From NCBI RefSeq assembly GCF_035325945.1, contig NZ_DAOKYX010000015.1, positions 1-64,000 of the forward strand: a stretch of 64,000 bases of DNA, written 5' to 3'. The notes under the pieces were generated by a model that saw only the letters and a list, made by a program, of their open reading frames with translations, did no database searches and had not been told where the DNA came from. A program made the position numbers and the translations under genes. Source of the DNA: Parvibaculum sp035325945. GTDB lineage: Bacteria > Pseudomonadota > Alphaproteobacteria > Parvibaculales > Parvibaculaceae. This document shows positions 7,127 through 16,952 of the stretch, piece by piece (position 1 is the first letter of the stretch; each line of letters opens with the position of its first letter).

Positions 7127-8536
7127 TTATTCCGCCGCTTCCGCCTGCGGAGCGAGCCAGCCGGCGAGATCGCGAAGTGCGCGCGACGTGTAGGCGCGCT
7201 TGCGGGCCGGACCTTTCGCCTTTCCGCGCGGGCGCTTGCCGTTCTCATCAAGCCCGATTTCGACAGGCGGAAAGAGGCCGAAATTCACGTTCATGGGCTG
7301 GAAGGTCTCGGCCACGGCATCGCCGGTGATATGGGCGAGGAGGGCGCCGAGGGCCGTCGTGCGCGGCGGCGCCGAGGGTTCGCGGCCCATACGTTCCGCC
7401 GCCGCGAAGCGGCCCGCGAGAAGGCCCATGGCAGCGCTTTCGACATAGCCTTCGACGCCTGTCACTTGTCCGGCGAAGCGCAGGCGCGGCTCCTTCTTCA
7501 GCCGCATCAGACGATCGAGCAGCTTCGGACTGTTGAGGAAGGTGTTGCGGTGCAGGCCGCCGAGCCGCGCGAATTCGGCGCGCTCGAGCCCCGGTATGGT
7601 GCGGAAGATGCGCGTCTGCTCGCCATGCTTCAGCTTGGTCTGGAAGCCGACCATGTTGTAGAGCGTGCCGAGCGCGTTGTCCTGGCGAAGCTGGATGACC
7701 GCATAGGGCCGGACGTCCGGCATGTGAGGATTGGTGAGGCCGACAGGCTTCATGGGGCCGTAGCGCAGCGTTTCGGGCCCGCGCTCCGCCATGATCTCGA
7801 TGGGCAGACAGCCCTCGAAATAGGGCGTGTTGCGCTCCCATTCCTTGAAGTCGGTCTTCTCGCCTTCAATCAGTGAGCGGATGAATGTCTCGTACTGCTC
7901 CCGCGAGAGAGGGCAGTTGATGTAGTCCTTGCCTGTGCCGCCGGGGCCCGCCTTGTCGTAGCGCGACTGGAACCAGCAGACCGACATGTCGATCGTCTCG
8001 CGGTAGATGATGGGCGCGATGGCATCGAAGAAGGCAAGCTCCTCCGCGCCGGTGAGAGAGGCGATGGCCTCGCTGAGCGCGGCGGACGTCAGCGGCCCGG
8101 TGGCGACGATCACATTGTCCCAATCGGCGGGGGGAAGGCCCGCGACCTCGCCGCGCTCGACGCTGACGAGAGGGTGCGCGGTGAGCGCCGCCGTCACATG
8201 TTCCGAAAATATGTCGCGATCGACCGCGAGCGCACCGCCTGCCGGAACCTTTGCGACGGAAGCGGCCGCCATGACGAGCGAGCCCGCGCGGCGCATTTCT
8301 TCATGCAGAAGGCCGACGGCGTTCTGCTCGGCATCGTCGGAGCGGAAGGAATTGGAGCAGACGAGTTCGGCAAAGCCGTCGGTGTGATGCGCGTCGGTTT
8401 TCACCACGGGGCGCATTTCATGCAGCACCACGGGCACGCCTGCCTGAGCGATCTGCCAGGCGGCTTCGGAGCCGGCCATGCCGGCACCGATGACATGGAC
8501 GGGTTTCAGGGAGGCGGGTTTCAGGTCTTCCTTCAT
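7127..8536 (-). CDS. trmFO: Folate-dependent tRNA m5U54 methyltransferase TrmFO
   Basis: 469 aa flavoprotein that methylates U54 of tRNA using methylenetetrahydrofolate and FADH2. The N-terminal FAD site is VIGAGMAGSEAAWQIA (about residues 14-29). Two cysteines conserved in the family are present: ELVCSNSFRSDD and DYINCPLSREQYE. The mid-region HMPDVRPYAVIQLRQDN and the C-terminal NVNFGLFPP are typical of TrmFO and separate it from GidA/MnmG, which is longer. Length matches the family (430-480 aa). The upstream amidase ends 59 nt away on the same strand, so it may be in one transcript with the amidases. Confidence 0.95.
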   Translation of the reverse strand: MKEDLKPASLKPVHVIGAGMAGSEAAWQIAQAGVPVVLHEMRPVVKTDAHHTDGFAELVCSNSFRSDDAEQNAVGLLHEEMRRAGSLVMAAASVAKVPAGGALAVDRDIFSEHVTAALTAHPLVSVERGEVAGLPPADWDNVIVATGPLTSAALSEAIASLTGAEELAFFDAIAPIIYRETIDMSVCWFQSRYDKAGPGGTGKDYINCPLSREQYETFIRSLIEGEKTDFKEWERNTPYFEGCLPIEIMAERGPETLRYGPMKPVGLTNPHMPDVRPYAVIQLRQDNALGTLYNMVGFQTKLKHGEQTRIFRTIPGLERAEFARLGGLHRNTFLNSPKLLDRLMRLKKEPRLRFAGQVTGVEGYVESAAMGLLAGRFAAAERMGREPSAPPRTTALGALLAHITGDAVAETFQPMNVNFGLFPPVEIGLDENGKRPRGKAKGPARKRAYTSRALRDLAGWLAPQAEAAE

Positions 8537-8595
8537 GGGCGAGGGGATAGCACGAACGGCCGGTCCGCGTCAGCCCCGCCGGGACGCGGCCCCGC

Positions 8596-10026
8596 TCAGG
8601 CCCAGAGGGTTGGCCGCCGGTCCTTCCAAGGGCATTCCTTTTCAAGCTGAGCCGCCAGGCGGAAAAGCGTTGCCTCATCGGCATAACGCCCGGTGAACAT
8701 CATGCCGATGGGAAGCCCGCCCGCGCTCTGCCAGAGCGGCAGCGACATGGAGGGCTGGCCGGTGAAATTGAAAGGAGGTGTGAACGGAAACACGATGCCC
8801 TGCCGCCTGTTCACTTCCTTGGGGTCGAGGTTCACCGGATCGACATAGCCGATCTCGGGCGGCGGCGTTCCCATCACCGGCGAGAGATAGATGTCGAACT
8901 CCTCAAAGATCGAGAGGATGTCGCGGTTCAGGAGGCGCAGCGTCTGCCAGCCCCACATCACCTGATCGCCTGTGAGCCTGCGGCCGGATTTGAGCGCGGC
9001 CCAGGTGAGCGGCTCGAGTTCATGGGGTTCGGGCTCGCGGCCCTTCTCGGCAATGCGGCGGCCCATGCCGGCGGCGAAATTGGCGGCCGAGACGCAGCCT
9101 TGTGCGCGATAGAGCGTGCGGTAGTCGATGCCGAGCCCGCGCGGCACAAGCTCATGGCCGAGGCCCTTCAGCAATTCGACCGTGCCTTCGAGGGCTGCCT
9201 GAACTTCCGGGTCGATGGCGCGGCCGCTCGGCGTTTCACTCGACCAGGCGATCCTGAGCCTGCCGGGGCTCCGGGTGATTTCGTCCATATAGGGCCGCGC
9301 CTTGGGCGGCGGCGCATAGGGCGAAGCGGGCTCGGGATAGCCCGTCGCATCGAGCATGGCGGCGCTGTCGCGCACGGTGCGGCTCACCACATGATCGACG
9401 CTGAAGCCGATGGCGCGGTCGTAATCGCCGGGGCCGTTCGGATTGCGGTCGCGCGTGACCTTGAGCCCCACAAGGCCGCAGCAGGCGGCGGGAATGCGGA
9501 TGGAGCCGAGCCCGTCGCTCGCATGGGCGAGCGGAACGATGCCCGCCGCGACGGCGGAGGCGGCGCCGCCCGAAGAACCGCCCGCTATGTGGTTCGTGTT
9601 CCAGGGCGAGCGGCAGGGGCCGAGAAGCGCGGACTCGGTCGTGCCGGTGATGCCGTATTCCGGGGTGTTCGTCTTGCCGACAAGGATGACGCCGCTCGCC
9701 CGGAAGCGGCGGACAAGCTCGCTGTCCGTATGGTCGATGGTGTCGGCGACGAAGCGGCTGCCGCTGGTGCGCGGCCAGCCGGTGACTTCGGAACCGAGAT
9801 CCTTGATGAGGAAGGGCACACCCTTGAAGGGACCGTCGGGCAGCGGCCCTTTCGAGGCGGCGCGGGCCTCGTCATAGGCCTTGTAGACGACGGCGTTCAG
9901 CGCCGGATTGAATTTCTCGATGCGGGAAATCGCTTCGTCGACGAGTTCCGTTGCCGTGACCTCGCCCTTGGCGACGAGGCCCGCGAGGTCGAGGCCGTCA
10001 TAGCTTGCGTAGTCCGCTATCCCCAT
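8596..10026 (-). CDS. Amidase-signature hydrolase (second of a tandem pair)
   Basis: 476 aa amidase-signature enzyme. The Ser-cisSer-Lys triad is visible: Lys in FLIKDLGSEV (about residue 74), cis-Ser in AGGSSGGAASAVAAG and nucleophile Ser in GLGSIRIPAACCGLVGLK. Family members hydrolyse carboxamides or nylon-type oligomers; the substrate is not predictable. It lies 10 nt downstream of a clear paralogue on the same strand. The two share layout throughout, beginning MGIADYASYDGLDLA versus MGISEYASFDGLGLA and ending in PWKDRRPTLW versus PWKDRHPKIW, so they arose by duplication. No signal peptide; cytoplasmic. Confidence 0.9.
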   Translation of the reverse strand: MGIADYASYDGLDLAGLVAKGEVTATELVDEAISRIEKFNPALNAVVYKAYDEARAASKGPLPDGPFKGVPFLIKDLGSEVTGWPRTSGSRFVADTIDHTDSELVRRFRASGVILVGKTNTPEYGITGTTESALLGPCRSPWNTNHIAGGSSGGAASAVAAGIVPLAHASDGLGSIRIPAACCGLVGLKVTRDRNPNGPGDYDRAIGFSVDHVVSRTVRDSAAMLDATGYPEPASPYAPPPKARPYMDEITRSPGRLRIAWSSETPSGRAIDPEVQAALEGTVELLKGLGHELVPRGLGIDYRTLYRAQGCVSAANFAAGMGRRIAEKGREPEPHELEPLTWAALKSGRRLTGDQVMWGWQTLRLLNRDILSIFEEFDIYLSPVMGTPPPEIGYVDPVNLDPKEVNRRQGIVFPFTPPFNFTGQPSMSLPLWQSAGGLPIGMMFTGRYADEATLFRLAAQLEKECPWKDRRPTLWA

Positions 10027-10036
10027 CGCCTGCTCC

Positions 10037-11464
10037 TCAATTCCAGATTTTCGGGTGCCGGTCCTTCCAGGGCTGAGCTTCTTCCAACTGTGCCGCGAGC
10101 CTGAGCAGGATCGCTTCCTCGCCGAACCGGCCGGCGAACATCATGCCGACCGGCAGCCCATCCGCCGACCAGTGCAGCGGCAGCGAGATGGCTGGCTGGC
10201 CGGTCGCATTCTCCAGCGCGGTGAAGGGCACATAGTCGATGATCGGCGCGAATGCCTTTTGAGGATCGCGCTCGTGAATGTCGACGGTTCCGAGCTTCAG
10301 GGGCGGCGCGCCGAGCGTGGGAGTGAGCCAGGCGTCGTAGCGCTCCATGAAGCGGGCGACCTGCCGCGACATGATCTGTATCTGGGCGATCGCCATCTGG
10401 TACTGGACGGCGGTGATCTCCTTGCCGGCGCGATAAAGGCCCCAGGTGAGACCCTCCATCTCGTTGTCGTTGGGCGTGCGCCCGGTCATCATCGCGTGCG
10501 CGTCGATCTGGAGCGCGAGGCCCGCGGCCCAGAGGCCCATGAAGGCGCCGGACAGCATCTCCATCGGCAGTTGCGGCGCGGCTTCCTCGACCTCATGGCC
10601 GAGATCGCGCAGGAGCTTCGCCGTCGCCTCGACGCCCTTCACACATTCCGGATCGAGCTTGCGGCCATCGAGATTGGTGACGCTGAAGGCGATGCGGAGC
10701 CGCGCCGGCTTCCGCGCGATCTCATCGAGGAAGGGCCGCTCGACGGGCGGCGCGTAATAGGGATCACCTACCTCGTGTCCATGCGTGCAATCGAGCATCG
10801 CCGCCGTGTCACGCACCGTGCGCGAAACGATGTGCTCATGAATGAGGCCGCCCATCATGTCGCCGAGATCGGGGCCGAGCGGGTTGCGTCCGCGCGTGGG
10901 CTTGAGGCCGACGAGCCCGCAACAGGCAGCCGGAATGCGGATGGAGCCGCCGCCATCATTGGCATGCGCGATCGGCACGATGCCGGCAGCGACCGCGGCC
11001 GCCGAGCCGCCGCTGGAGCCGCCGGTCGAATAATCCGTGTTCCATGGATTGCGCGCGGGGCCGTAAAAAGCGGACTCCGTCGTCGGCAGAAGGCCGAATT
11101 CGGGCACGTTGGTCTTGCCGAGGATAACGACGCCTGACTTCTTGAAGCGCGCGGTGAGCGTGCTGTCGCGCAGCGCGGGAATGCCGCTCGTGAAGCGCGA
11201 GCCCGATTGCGTCGGCACGCCCTCATAGTCGCCCATGATGTCCTTCAGAAGGAAGGGCACCCCCTTGAACGGGCCATCGGCGGGCGTCCTGGCGGCGGCG
11301 CGGCCCTGCTCATACATCGGCGTCACGACCGCGTTGAGCGCCGGATTGTGCTTCTCGATGCGGGAGATCGCCTCCTCGGCCAGTTCAACGGGCGAGACTT
11401 CCCCCGACTTCACAAGCGCCGCGAGCCCCAATCCGTCGAAGGACGCATATTCCGAAATCCCCAC
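10037..11464 (-). CDS. Amidase-signature hydrolase (first of a tandem pair)
   Basis: 475 aa paralogue of the next gene. Triad residues: Lys in FLLKDIMGDYEG (about residue 74), cis-Ser in TGGSSGGSAAAVAAG and nucleophile Ser in GGGSIRIPAACCGLVGLKPT. The nucleophile loop here is DGGGS, whereas the paralogue has DGLGS, so the two active sites differ next to the catalytic Ser and may accept different acyl groups. The start ATG at 11464 gives the same N-terminus as the paralogue. It is first in a leftward run (amidase, amidase, trmFO). The gap to phoD upstream is 89 nt. Confidence 0.9.
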   Translation of the reverse strand: MGISEYASFDGLGLAALVKSGEVSPVELAEEAISRIEKHNPALNAVVTPMYEQGRAAARTPADGPFKGVPFLLKDIMGDYEGVPTQSGSRFTSGIPALRDSTLTARFKKSGVVILGKTNVPEFGLLPTTESAFYGPARNPWNTDYSTGGSSGGSAAAVAAGIVPIAHANDGGGSIRIPAACCGLVGLKPTRGRNPLGPDLGDMMGGLIHEHIVSRTVRDTAAMLDCTHGHEVGDPYYAPPVERPFLDEIARKPARLRIAFSVTNLDGRKLDPECVKGVEATAKLLRDLGHEVEEAAPQLPMEMLSGAFMGLWAAGLALQIDAHAMMTGRTPNDNEMEGLTWGLYRAGKEITAVQYQMAIAQIQIMSRQVARFMERYDAWLTPTLGAPPLKLGTVDIHERDPQKAFAPIIDYVPFTALENATGQPAISLPLHWSADGLPVGMMFAGRFGEEAILLRLAAQLEEAQPWKDRHPKIWN

Positions 11465-11553
11465 CCCGAAACCTCCATGCCGGTTTGCGGGCCCCTTGCG
11501 GCCCGCATCGCAGAAAGCTTAGGACGGGAAACGGGGAAAACGCAAAGGGGGCC

Positions 11554-13680
11554 TCAGACGCTTTCCGGCCTGTAGGGGAAGGATGGCTCGCCCTCGAATT
11601 CCGGTCCCTGAAGGGTCGGGTCTTCGCCTCCCTGCCAGCCCGGCACGCGGAAGCGGATGCGGCGGAGAGCAGGCGCGCCCTCAAGGCCCGGATCGCGCGA
11701 CACTTCGCCCACATTGACGAGTTCCACCCGCATTTCCTCCGCGGTCAGCGTCGCGACGCCGAAGCCATGCGCGTTGGAATCGAGAAAGGAAAGTCCGGGG
11801 CTTGCGCGCTCGTTGCGGAACATGGCGCCGATCTTCACCGAATTGGTGTAATTGGCGATGAGCCCGGCGCGTAGCCCGTTCACGACCGTGTTGTTGAAAT
11901 TCTCGAGCGTCTTTCCGTTCTCCTCGATGATCACCGCGCGGCGGAAGAAGGCGCTCTGCCTCGAGCTGCGTTCCGCGCCGCCGAACATCGCGCCGGAGCT
12001 GATGCCAGCGGTGACGAACTCAATGGCGGCGTAGGAGCGGGCATCGGCGTCGGGATCGACGGGAAGGCGTCCCGCAATATGGGCGTGGTAGTCGCCGGAG
12101 CAGGAGACGACGTTGCCGATCTTTTCTCTCTTCAGGAAATCCATCAGTTCACTGAGTTCGCCGGGATAGCCCTGCCAGCCATCTGTGCCGACATAGCCAT
12201 CCTCGAGGCCCGCAAAGGGCAGGCTCGAGAAATCGAGCCGCATGGCGAGCGCGGGCACGCTGTTCGCCCAGATGCGCCAGTGCGCCTTCGACGCCTTCAT
12301 CGCGGCCTTGAACCACGCTTTTTGCGGGCCGCCCAGATGCGTGCCATGCGGCGCGTCGCGGCGCGGATTTGCGATCTCGCGGTCGCCATAAACGAGTTTT
12401 TCGGGCGGCGCGCCATCGGCGGCCGTGCGGCCCTGATCGAGCAGCTTCACGATGCGAACCGGAGGCACGGGCGCGCCCTTGGTCAGCGCCTTGATTTCTT
12501 CCGTCATCACGGGCGGGCTGCGATAGCTCCGAAGATCGGTGATGATGAGGTCGAGCATGGAGCCCCACGAAAAGGCCCGATAGATGGTCAGGCTTCGTAT
12601 GGCTTTCAGATTGTCCGCGCCCTGAAAGAGATAGTTTTCGTCCGGATCTCCCATCGGCGTGTCCGAAACCCGCGCGAGCCTGAAATCCGCCGCCTCGGAC
12701 TTGATGCCGCCGAGGCCTGGCGCGTCGGAGAGCAGGGCGGGCACGAATTCGAACCAGGCCTGGTTCGCCGCGAGCTTTCTCGTCTGCGCGGGCGCGCCAT
12801 CGCCGAAATAGGTGTCGTGCGCCTGCCATGCGTCGTTGGTGAATTCGTGATCGTCCCAGGTATGGATGAAGGGAAAGCGCGCGCGGGCGGCCTGAAGGTC
12901 CGGGTCCGTCAGGTAAGTTTTATAAAGGTGGCGGTAGTCGGCGAGCGTCAGCGGTATCTGCCCGCCACGCTGCCACCAGGGATGTGTGCCGTCGGGCTCC
13001 CAGGGCGTCGAACCATCGGGCAGCGGGCCGACGAGACGAGCGGGCGTCTCGTCTTCGGGCACGTCGCCCGTGTGCTCGTAGATGAAATCGCCCAGATGCA
13101 GAACGAACTCGATCCGGTCTTCCGGCCGCGCGACGATGTCATCGTTCACGAGGCGGCGATAGGCGCCGTAATAGCCCTGTTCGTAATTCTGGCAGCAGAG
13201 GAAGGCGAAGCGTACCGGCCGCTTTGCGTCGCGCGGCGGCGCGGTGCGCGTGCGGCCGATGAAGGGCAAGCTGTCGCTTCCGGCAAAGAAGCGGTAGAAA
13301 TAGATCGTGTCCGGACGAAGCCCATCGACGAGAACACGCACCGTGTGATCGGCCTCGGGGCTTGCGCGAAGCGCACGCTCGACCACGAGCCGCGAGAAGC
13401 TCTCATCCTCCGAAACCTGCACGAAGAGGTCGATGCTGTCTCGCGCCGAGGGGGCGGGGCCGTCCGTTCCGCCCGCAAGCGGCTCGACGCGCGTCCAGAG
13501 CATGACGGCGTTGGGCTGCGGATCGCCGGAAGCGAGCCCTTGCGGGAAATGATAGCGGCCGGGCTCTGCATGAGCGCGATTGAGGCAGGAGGCGAAAGGA
13601 AGCGGCGAGGCGCTGATGGCGAAGCAGCCAGCCGTCGCGGCAAAAAGCTTCAGAAATTCGCGGCGGTCAAACCCGGACAT
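11554..13680 (-). CDS. phoD: PhoD-family alkaline phosphatase/phosphodiesterase, Tat-exported
   Basis: 708 aa. The N-terminus FDRREFLKLFAATAGCFA is a textbook twin-arginine signal, so it is exported folded to the periplasm. Metal-site motifs of PhoD are present: CCQNYEQGYYGAYR, HLGDFIYEHTGD, HTWDDHEFTND and VVSCSGDYHAHIAGR. The N-terminal beta domain (FPQGLASGDPQPNAVMLWTRVEP) is the usual PhoD entry. The family hydrolyses phosphomonoesters or diesters with Fe3+/Ca2+. It is longer than many PhoD proteins (about 520-580 aa), the excess being spread through the catalytic domain. I see no clear Pho box upstream, so phosphate control is not supported by sequence. Confidence 0.9.
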   Translation of the reverse strand: MSGFDRREFLKLFAATAGCFAISASPLPFASCLNRAHAEPGRYHFPQGLASGDPQPNAVMLWTRVEPLAGGTDGPAPSARDSIDLFVQVSEDESFSRLVVERALRASPEADHTVRVLVDGLRPDTIYFYRFFAGSDSLPFIGRTRTAPPRDAKRPVRFAFLCCQNYEQGYYGAYRRLVNDDIVARPEDRIEFVLHLGDFIYEHTGDVPEDETPARLVGPLPDGSTPWEPDGTHPWWQRGGQIPLTLADYRHLYKTYLTDPDLQAARARFPFIHTWDDHEFTNDAWQAHDTYFGDGAPAQTRKLAANQAWFEFVPALLSDAPGLGGIKSEAADFRLARVSDTPMGDPDENYLFQGADNLKAIRSLTIYRAFSWGSMLDLIITDLRSYRSPPVMTEEIKALTKGAPVPPVRIVKLLDQGRTAADGAPPEKLVYGDREIANPRRDAPHGTHLGGPQKAWFKAAMKASKAHWRIWANSVPALAMRLDFSSLPFAGLEDGYVGTDGWQGYPGELSELMDFLKREKIGNVVSCSGDYHAHIAGRLPVDPDADARSYAAIEFVTAGISSGAMFGGAERSSRQSAFFRRAVIIEENGKTLENFNNTVVNGLRAGLIANYTNSVKIGAMFRNERASPGLSFLDSNAHGFGVATLTAEEMRVELVNVGEVSRDPGLEGAPALRRIRFRVPGWQGGEDPTLQGPEFEGEPSFPYRPESV

Positions 13681-13842
13681 GGAGCCCCCTCAGGCACGGC
13701 GCAGTGATCGGCCCGGCCTTTATAGGGGGTTTGGGAGGGACGAGGAACCGGCTTCGCAGCCAGTGGCGCATCCCGATGCCGGATCATTGATCCGCATTCG
13801 CCGCAATCGCGTGCGGAACAGCGCTCCGGGCGGCGCGGGCGG

Positions 13843-16779
13843 TTACTTCCCCCGAGCCGCCTTCTTCGGAGCCTTCGGCGCCGCGGCCGCGCCCGTCCGC
13901 CCCGGACGGCGCTTGAAGAGTTCGGCGAGATAGCGGCCCGTATAGCTGCGGGGCTCGGCGGCCACATGTTCGGGCGTGCCTGCGGCGACGATCTCGCCGC
14001 CGCCATCGCCACCCTCCGGCCCGAGGTCGATGATCCAGTCGGCGGTCTTGATGACTTCGAGATTGTGTTCGATGACGACGACCGTATTGCCCTGCGCCAC
14101 GAGTTCGTGCAGCACCTCGAGCAGCTTTGCCACATCGTGGAAATGAAGACCCGTCGTCGGCTCGTCGAGAATGTAGATCGTGCGGCCGGTGGAGCGGCGC
14201 GACAACTCCTTAGACAGTTTCACGCGCTGCGCCTCGCCGCCCGAAAGCGTGGTGGCCTGCTGGCCGACCTTGATGTAGCCGAGGCCGACGCGCTGGAGGA
14301 CTTCCATTTTCTCGCGGACGGCGGGAACGGCCTTGAAGAATTCCGCCGCCTCATCGACCGTCATGTCGAGCACGTCGGCGATGGACTTGCCCTTGAACTT
14401 CACTTCCAGCGTCTCGCGATTGTAGCGGTGCCCGTGGCAAGCATCGCATTCGACATAGACGTCGGGGAGGAAGTGCATCTCGATCTTGATGACGCCGTCG
14501 CCCTGGCAGGTTTCGCAGCGTCCGCCCTTGACGTTGAAGGAGAAGCGGCCCGGCTTGTAGCCGCGCGCGCGACTCTCCGGCAGTTCGGCGAACCAGTCGC
14601 GGATGAAAGTGAAGGCGCCCGTATAGGTGGCGGGGTTCGAGCGCGGCGTGCGGCCGATGGGCGACTGGTCGATGTCGATGATCTTGTCGAGATGTTCGAG
14701 GCCGAAAATCTCGTCGAATTCGCCGGGGTGCTCGCGCGTATCGGTGAGGCGGCGGGCGACGGCCTTGTAGATCGTCTCGATGAGCAGCGTCGACTTGCCG
14801 CCGCCGGAAACGCCGGTGACGCAGGTGAAGGTGCCGAGCGGAATCTGCGCCGTCACATTCTTCAGATTGTTCTCACGCGCGCCCGTGATCTTCAGCCATT
14901 TGCCGTTGCCCTTGCGGCGCTCGGCTGGAATGTCGATCTGGAGCATGCCGGTCAGATACTGGCCGGTGAGGCTCTTCGGGTTCGCCATCACCTCATCGGG
15001 CGTGCCTTCCGCGACGACCTCGCCGCCATGAACGCCGGCGCCGGGACCGATATCCACCACATGATCGGCGGTACGGATCGCGTCCTCGTCATGCTCGACC
15101 ACGATCACGGTGTTGCCGAGATCGCGCAGACGCCGCAGCGTTTCGAGCAGGCGGTCATTGTCGCGCTGATGAAGGCCGATCGAAGGCTCGTCGAGCACAT
15201 AGAGAACGCCGGTGAGGCCCGAGCCGATCTGCGAGGCGAGGCGGATGCGCTGGCTCTCGCCGCCCGACAGCGTGCCCGAATTGCGCGCAAGCGTCAGATA
15301 GTCGAGGCCAACATTGTTGAGGAAATGGAGCCGCTCGCGGATTTCCTTGAGCACGCGACCGGCGATCTCATTCTGCTTCGGCGTCAGATGCGGCGTGAGT
15401 TCCGAGAACCAGCGATCGGCCTCGCGGATCGACATCTCCGCGACCTCGCCGATATGCAGCTTGTTGATCTTGACCGCCAGCGCCTCGGGCTTCAGGCGAT
15501 AGCCGCCGCAATCCTCGCAGCGCGTGATGCCCTGGAAACGCTCGATCTCCTCGCGCGCCCAGGAGGAATCCGTCTCGCGCCAGCGCCGCTCGAGATTGGG
15601 GATCACGCCCTCGAAAGGCTTGGTCGTCTTGTAGGAGCGCAGGCCATCGTCATAGGAGAAGGTCACCGGCTCGTCGCCCGTGCCATAGAGAATGATGTCG
15701 CGGGCCTTTTTCGGCAGTTGCGACCAGGGTACGGTGACGGAGAATTTGTAAGCCTTGGCGAGGCTGTCCAGCGTCTGCGTGTAATAGGGCGAGGTCGATT
15801 TCGCCCAGGGCGCCACCGCGCCGTCGCGGAGCGAAAGTCCGTGATCCGGGACGACGAGATCGGGGTCCATGTAGTGCTGGGTGCCGAGCCCGTCGCAGGC
15901 CGGGCAGGCGCCGAAGGGATTGTTGAACGAAAAGAGCCGGGGCTCGATCTCGTCGATGGTGAAGCCGGACACAGGGCAGGCGAAGCGCGACGAGAAGATG
16001 ATGCGCTCCGGCTCCGCGCCCTTCTTCTGATCGGCGAATTCGATCACGGCGATGCCGTCCGCAAGTCCGAGCGCGATCTCGAAACTGTCGGCGAGGCGGT
16101 TGCCGAGATCGTCGCGCACGACGATGCGGTCGACGACGACATCGATATCGTGCTTCAGCTTCTTGTTGAGCGCCGGCACGCCGTCGATCTCATGGAACTC
16201 GCCATCGACCTTCACGCGCTGGAAGCCCTTGCGCTGAAGCTCGGCGAATTCCTTGCGGTACTCGCCCTTGCGGCCGCGCACGATGGGCGCAAGGAGGTAG
16301 AGCCGCGTGCCTTCCGGCAGGGCCATGACGCGATCGACCATTTGCGTCACGGTCTGGCTTTCGATCGGGAGCCCGGTCGCGGGCGAATAGGGCACGCCGA
16401 TGCGCGCCCAGAGAAGGCGCATATAGTCGTAAATCTCGGTGACGGTGCCGACCGTCGAGCGCGGATTGCGCGAGGTCGTCTTCTGCTCGATCGAAATGGC
16501 GGGCGAGAGGCCGTCGATCTGGTCGACATCCGGCTTCTGCATCATTTCGAGGAACTGGCGCGCATAGGCCGAAAGGCTTTCGACATAGCGCCGCTGCCCC
16601 TCGGCATAGATCGTGTCGAAAGCGAGCGAGGACTTGCCCGAGCCGGAAAGCCCGGTGATGACGATGAGCTTGTCGCGCGGGAGTTCGAGCGAGATGTTTT
16701 TCAGGTTGTGCTCGCGCGCGCCGCGCACGGCGAGCACCTTTGAAGACGCCGGGGAAACCGGACGCGCCGCTTCGGCCAT
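13843..16779 (-). CDS. uvrA: Excinuclease ABC subunit A
   Basis: 978 aa damage-recognition ATPase of nucleotide excision repair. ABC I: Walker A GLSGSGKSSLAFD, signature TLSGGESQRIRLASQIGSG. ABC II: Walker A GVSGGGKSTLL, signature TLSGGEAQRVKLSKEL. The C-terminal zinc module is intact (GRCETCQGDG ... CDACHGHRYN). The insertion-domain zinc finger reads CPVSG ... CPACDG, so one of its four Cys is Ser. I chose ATG 16779 (MAEAARPVS); the frame stays open to a TTG at 16965, but that would run through the LexA site at 16949-16963 and code for unrelated residues. Divergent from ssb, with a shared SOS region. Confidence 0.95.
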   Translation of the reverse strand: MAEAARPVSPASSKVLAVRGAREHNLKNISLELPRDKLIVITGLSGSGKSSLAFDTIYAEGQRRYVESLSAYARQFLEMMQKPDVDQIDGLSPAISIEQKTTSRNPRSTVGTVTEIYDYMRLLWARIGVPYSPATGLPIESQTVTQMVDRVMALPEGTRLYLLAPIVRGRKGEYRKEFAELQRKGFQRVKVDGEFHEIDGVPALNKKLKHDIDVVVDRIVVRDDLGNRLADSFEIALGLADGIAVIEFADQKKGAEPERIIFSSRFACPVSGFTIDEIEPRLFSFNNPFGACPACDGLGTQHYMDPDLVVPDHGLSLRDGAVAPWAKSTSPYYTQTLDSLAKAYKFSVTVPWSQLPKKARDIILYGTGDEPVTFSYDDGLRSYKTTKPFEGVIPNLERRWRETDSSWAREEIERFQGITRCEDCGGYRLKPEALAVKINKLHIGEVAEMSIREADRWFSELTPHLTPKQNEIAGRVLKEIRERLHFLNNVGLDYLTLARNSGTLSGGESQRIRLASQIGSGLTGVLYVLDEPSIGLHQRDNDRLLETLRRLRDLGNTVIVVEHDEDAIRTADHVVDIGPGAGVHGGEVVAEGTPDEVMANPKSLTGQYLTGMLQIDIPAERRKGNGKWLKITGARENNLKNVTAQIPLGTFTCVTGVSGGGKSTLLIETIYKAVARRLTDTREHPGEFDEIFGLEHLDKIIDIDQSPIGRTPRSNPATYTGAFTFIRDWFAELPESRARGYKPGRFSFNVKGGRCETCQGDGVIKIEMHFLPDVYVECDACHGHRYNRETLEVKFKGKSIADVLDMTVDEAAEFFKAVPAVREKMEVLQRVGLGYIKVGQQATTLSGGEAQRVKLSKELSRRSTGRTIYILDEPTTGLHFHDVAKLLEVLHELVAQGNTVVVIEHNLEVIKTADWIIDLGPEGGDGGGEIVAAGTPEHVAAEPRSYTGRYLAELFKRRPGRTGAAAAPKAPKKAARGK

Positions 16780-16923
16780 TGAGCGTGTTCTCGTTGACGT
16801 GCGAGGGGAAGGCATTCGACCTGCAATGTATGTTATCGCGCGCGGCAGACAAGCAGTCTGCTTTGCCGGTTCCCGGCTTTCGGGGAGAGACGGCAGACGG
16901 CGAGCCAATGCGCGATTCGTATT

Positions 16924-16952
16924 TTGACATTGGCGAGCGCCATGTCTAGAAC
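16924..16952 (+). promoter_or_regulatory. Promoter directed toward ssb, overlapped by the LexA box
   Basis: Perfect -35 TTGACA (16924-16929), 17-nt spacer, TAGAAC (16947-16952) as -10. The last four bases of the -10 are the first half of the SOS box, so LexA bound there would block RNA polymerase. Predicted start near 16959. Confidence 0.6.

Noticed and set aside
12079..13707. 542-codon open frame antisense to phoD
   Set aside because: phoD has a Tat signal and all metal motifs; the opposite frame has none.
13966..16743. 925-codon open frame antisense to uvrA
   Set aside because: High-GC codon use keeps the opposite frame free of stops; the product is Arg/Asp/Ala-rich and matches nothing, whereas uvrA on the other strand has every family motif.
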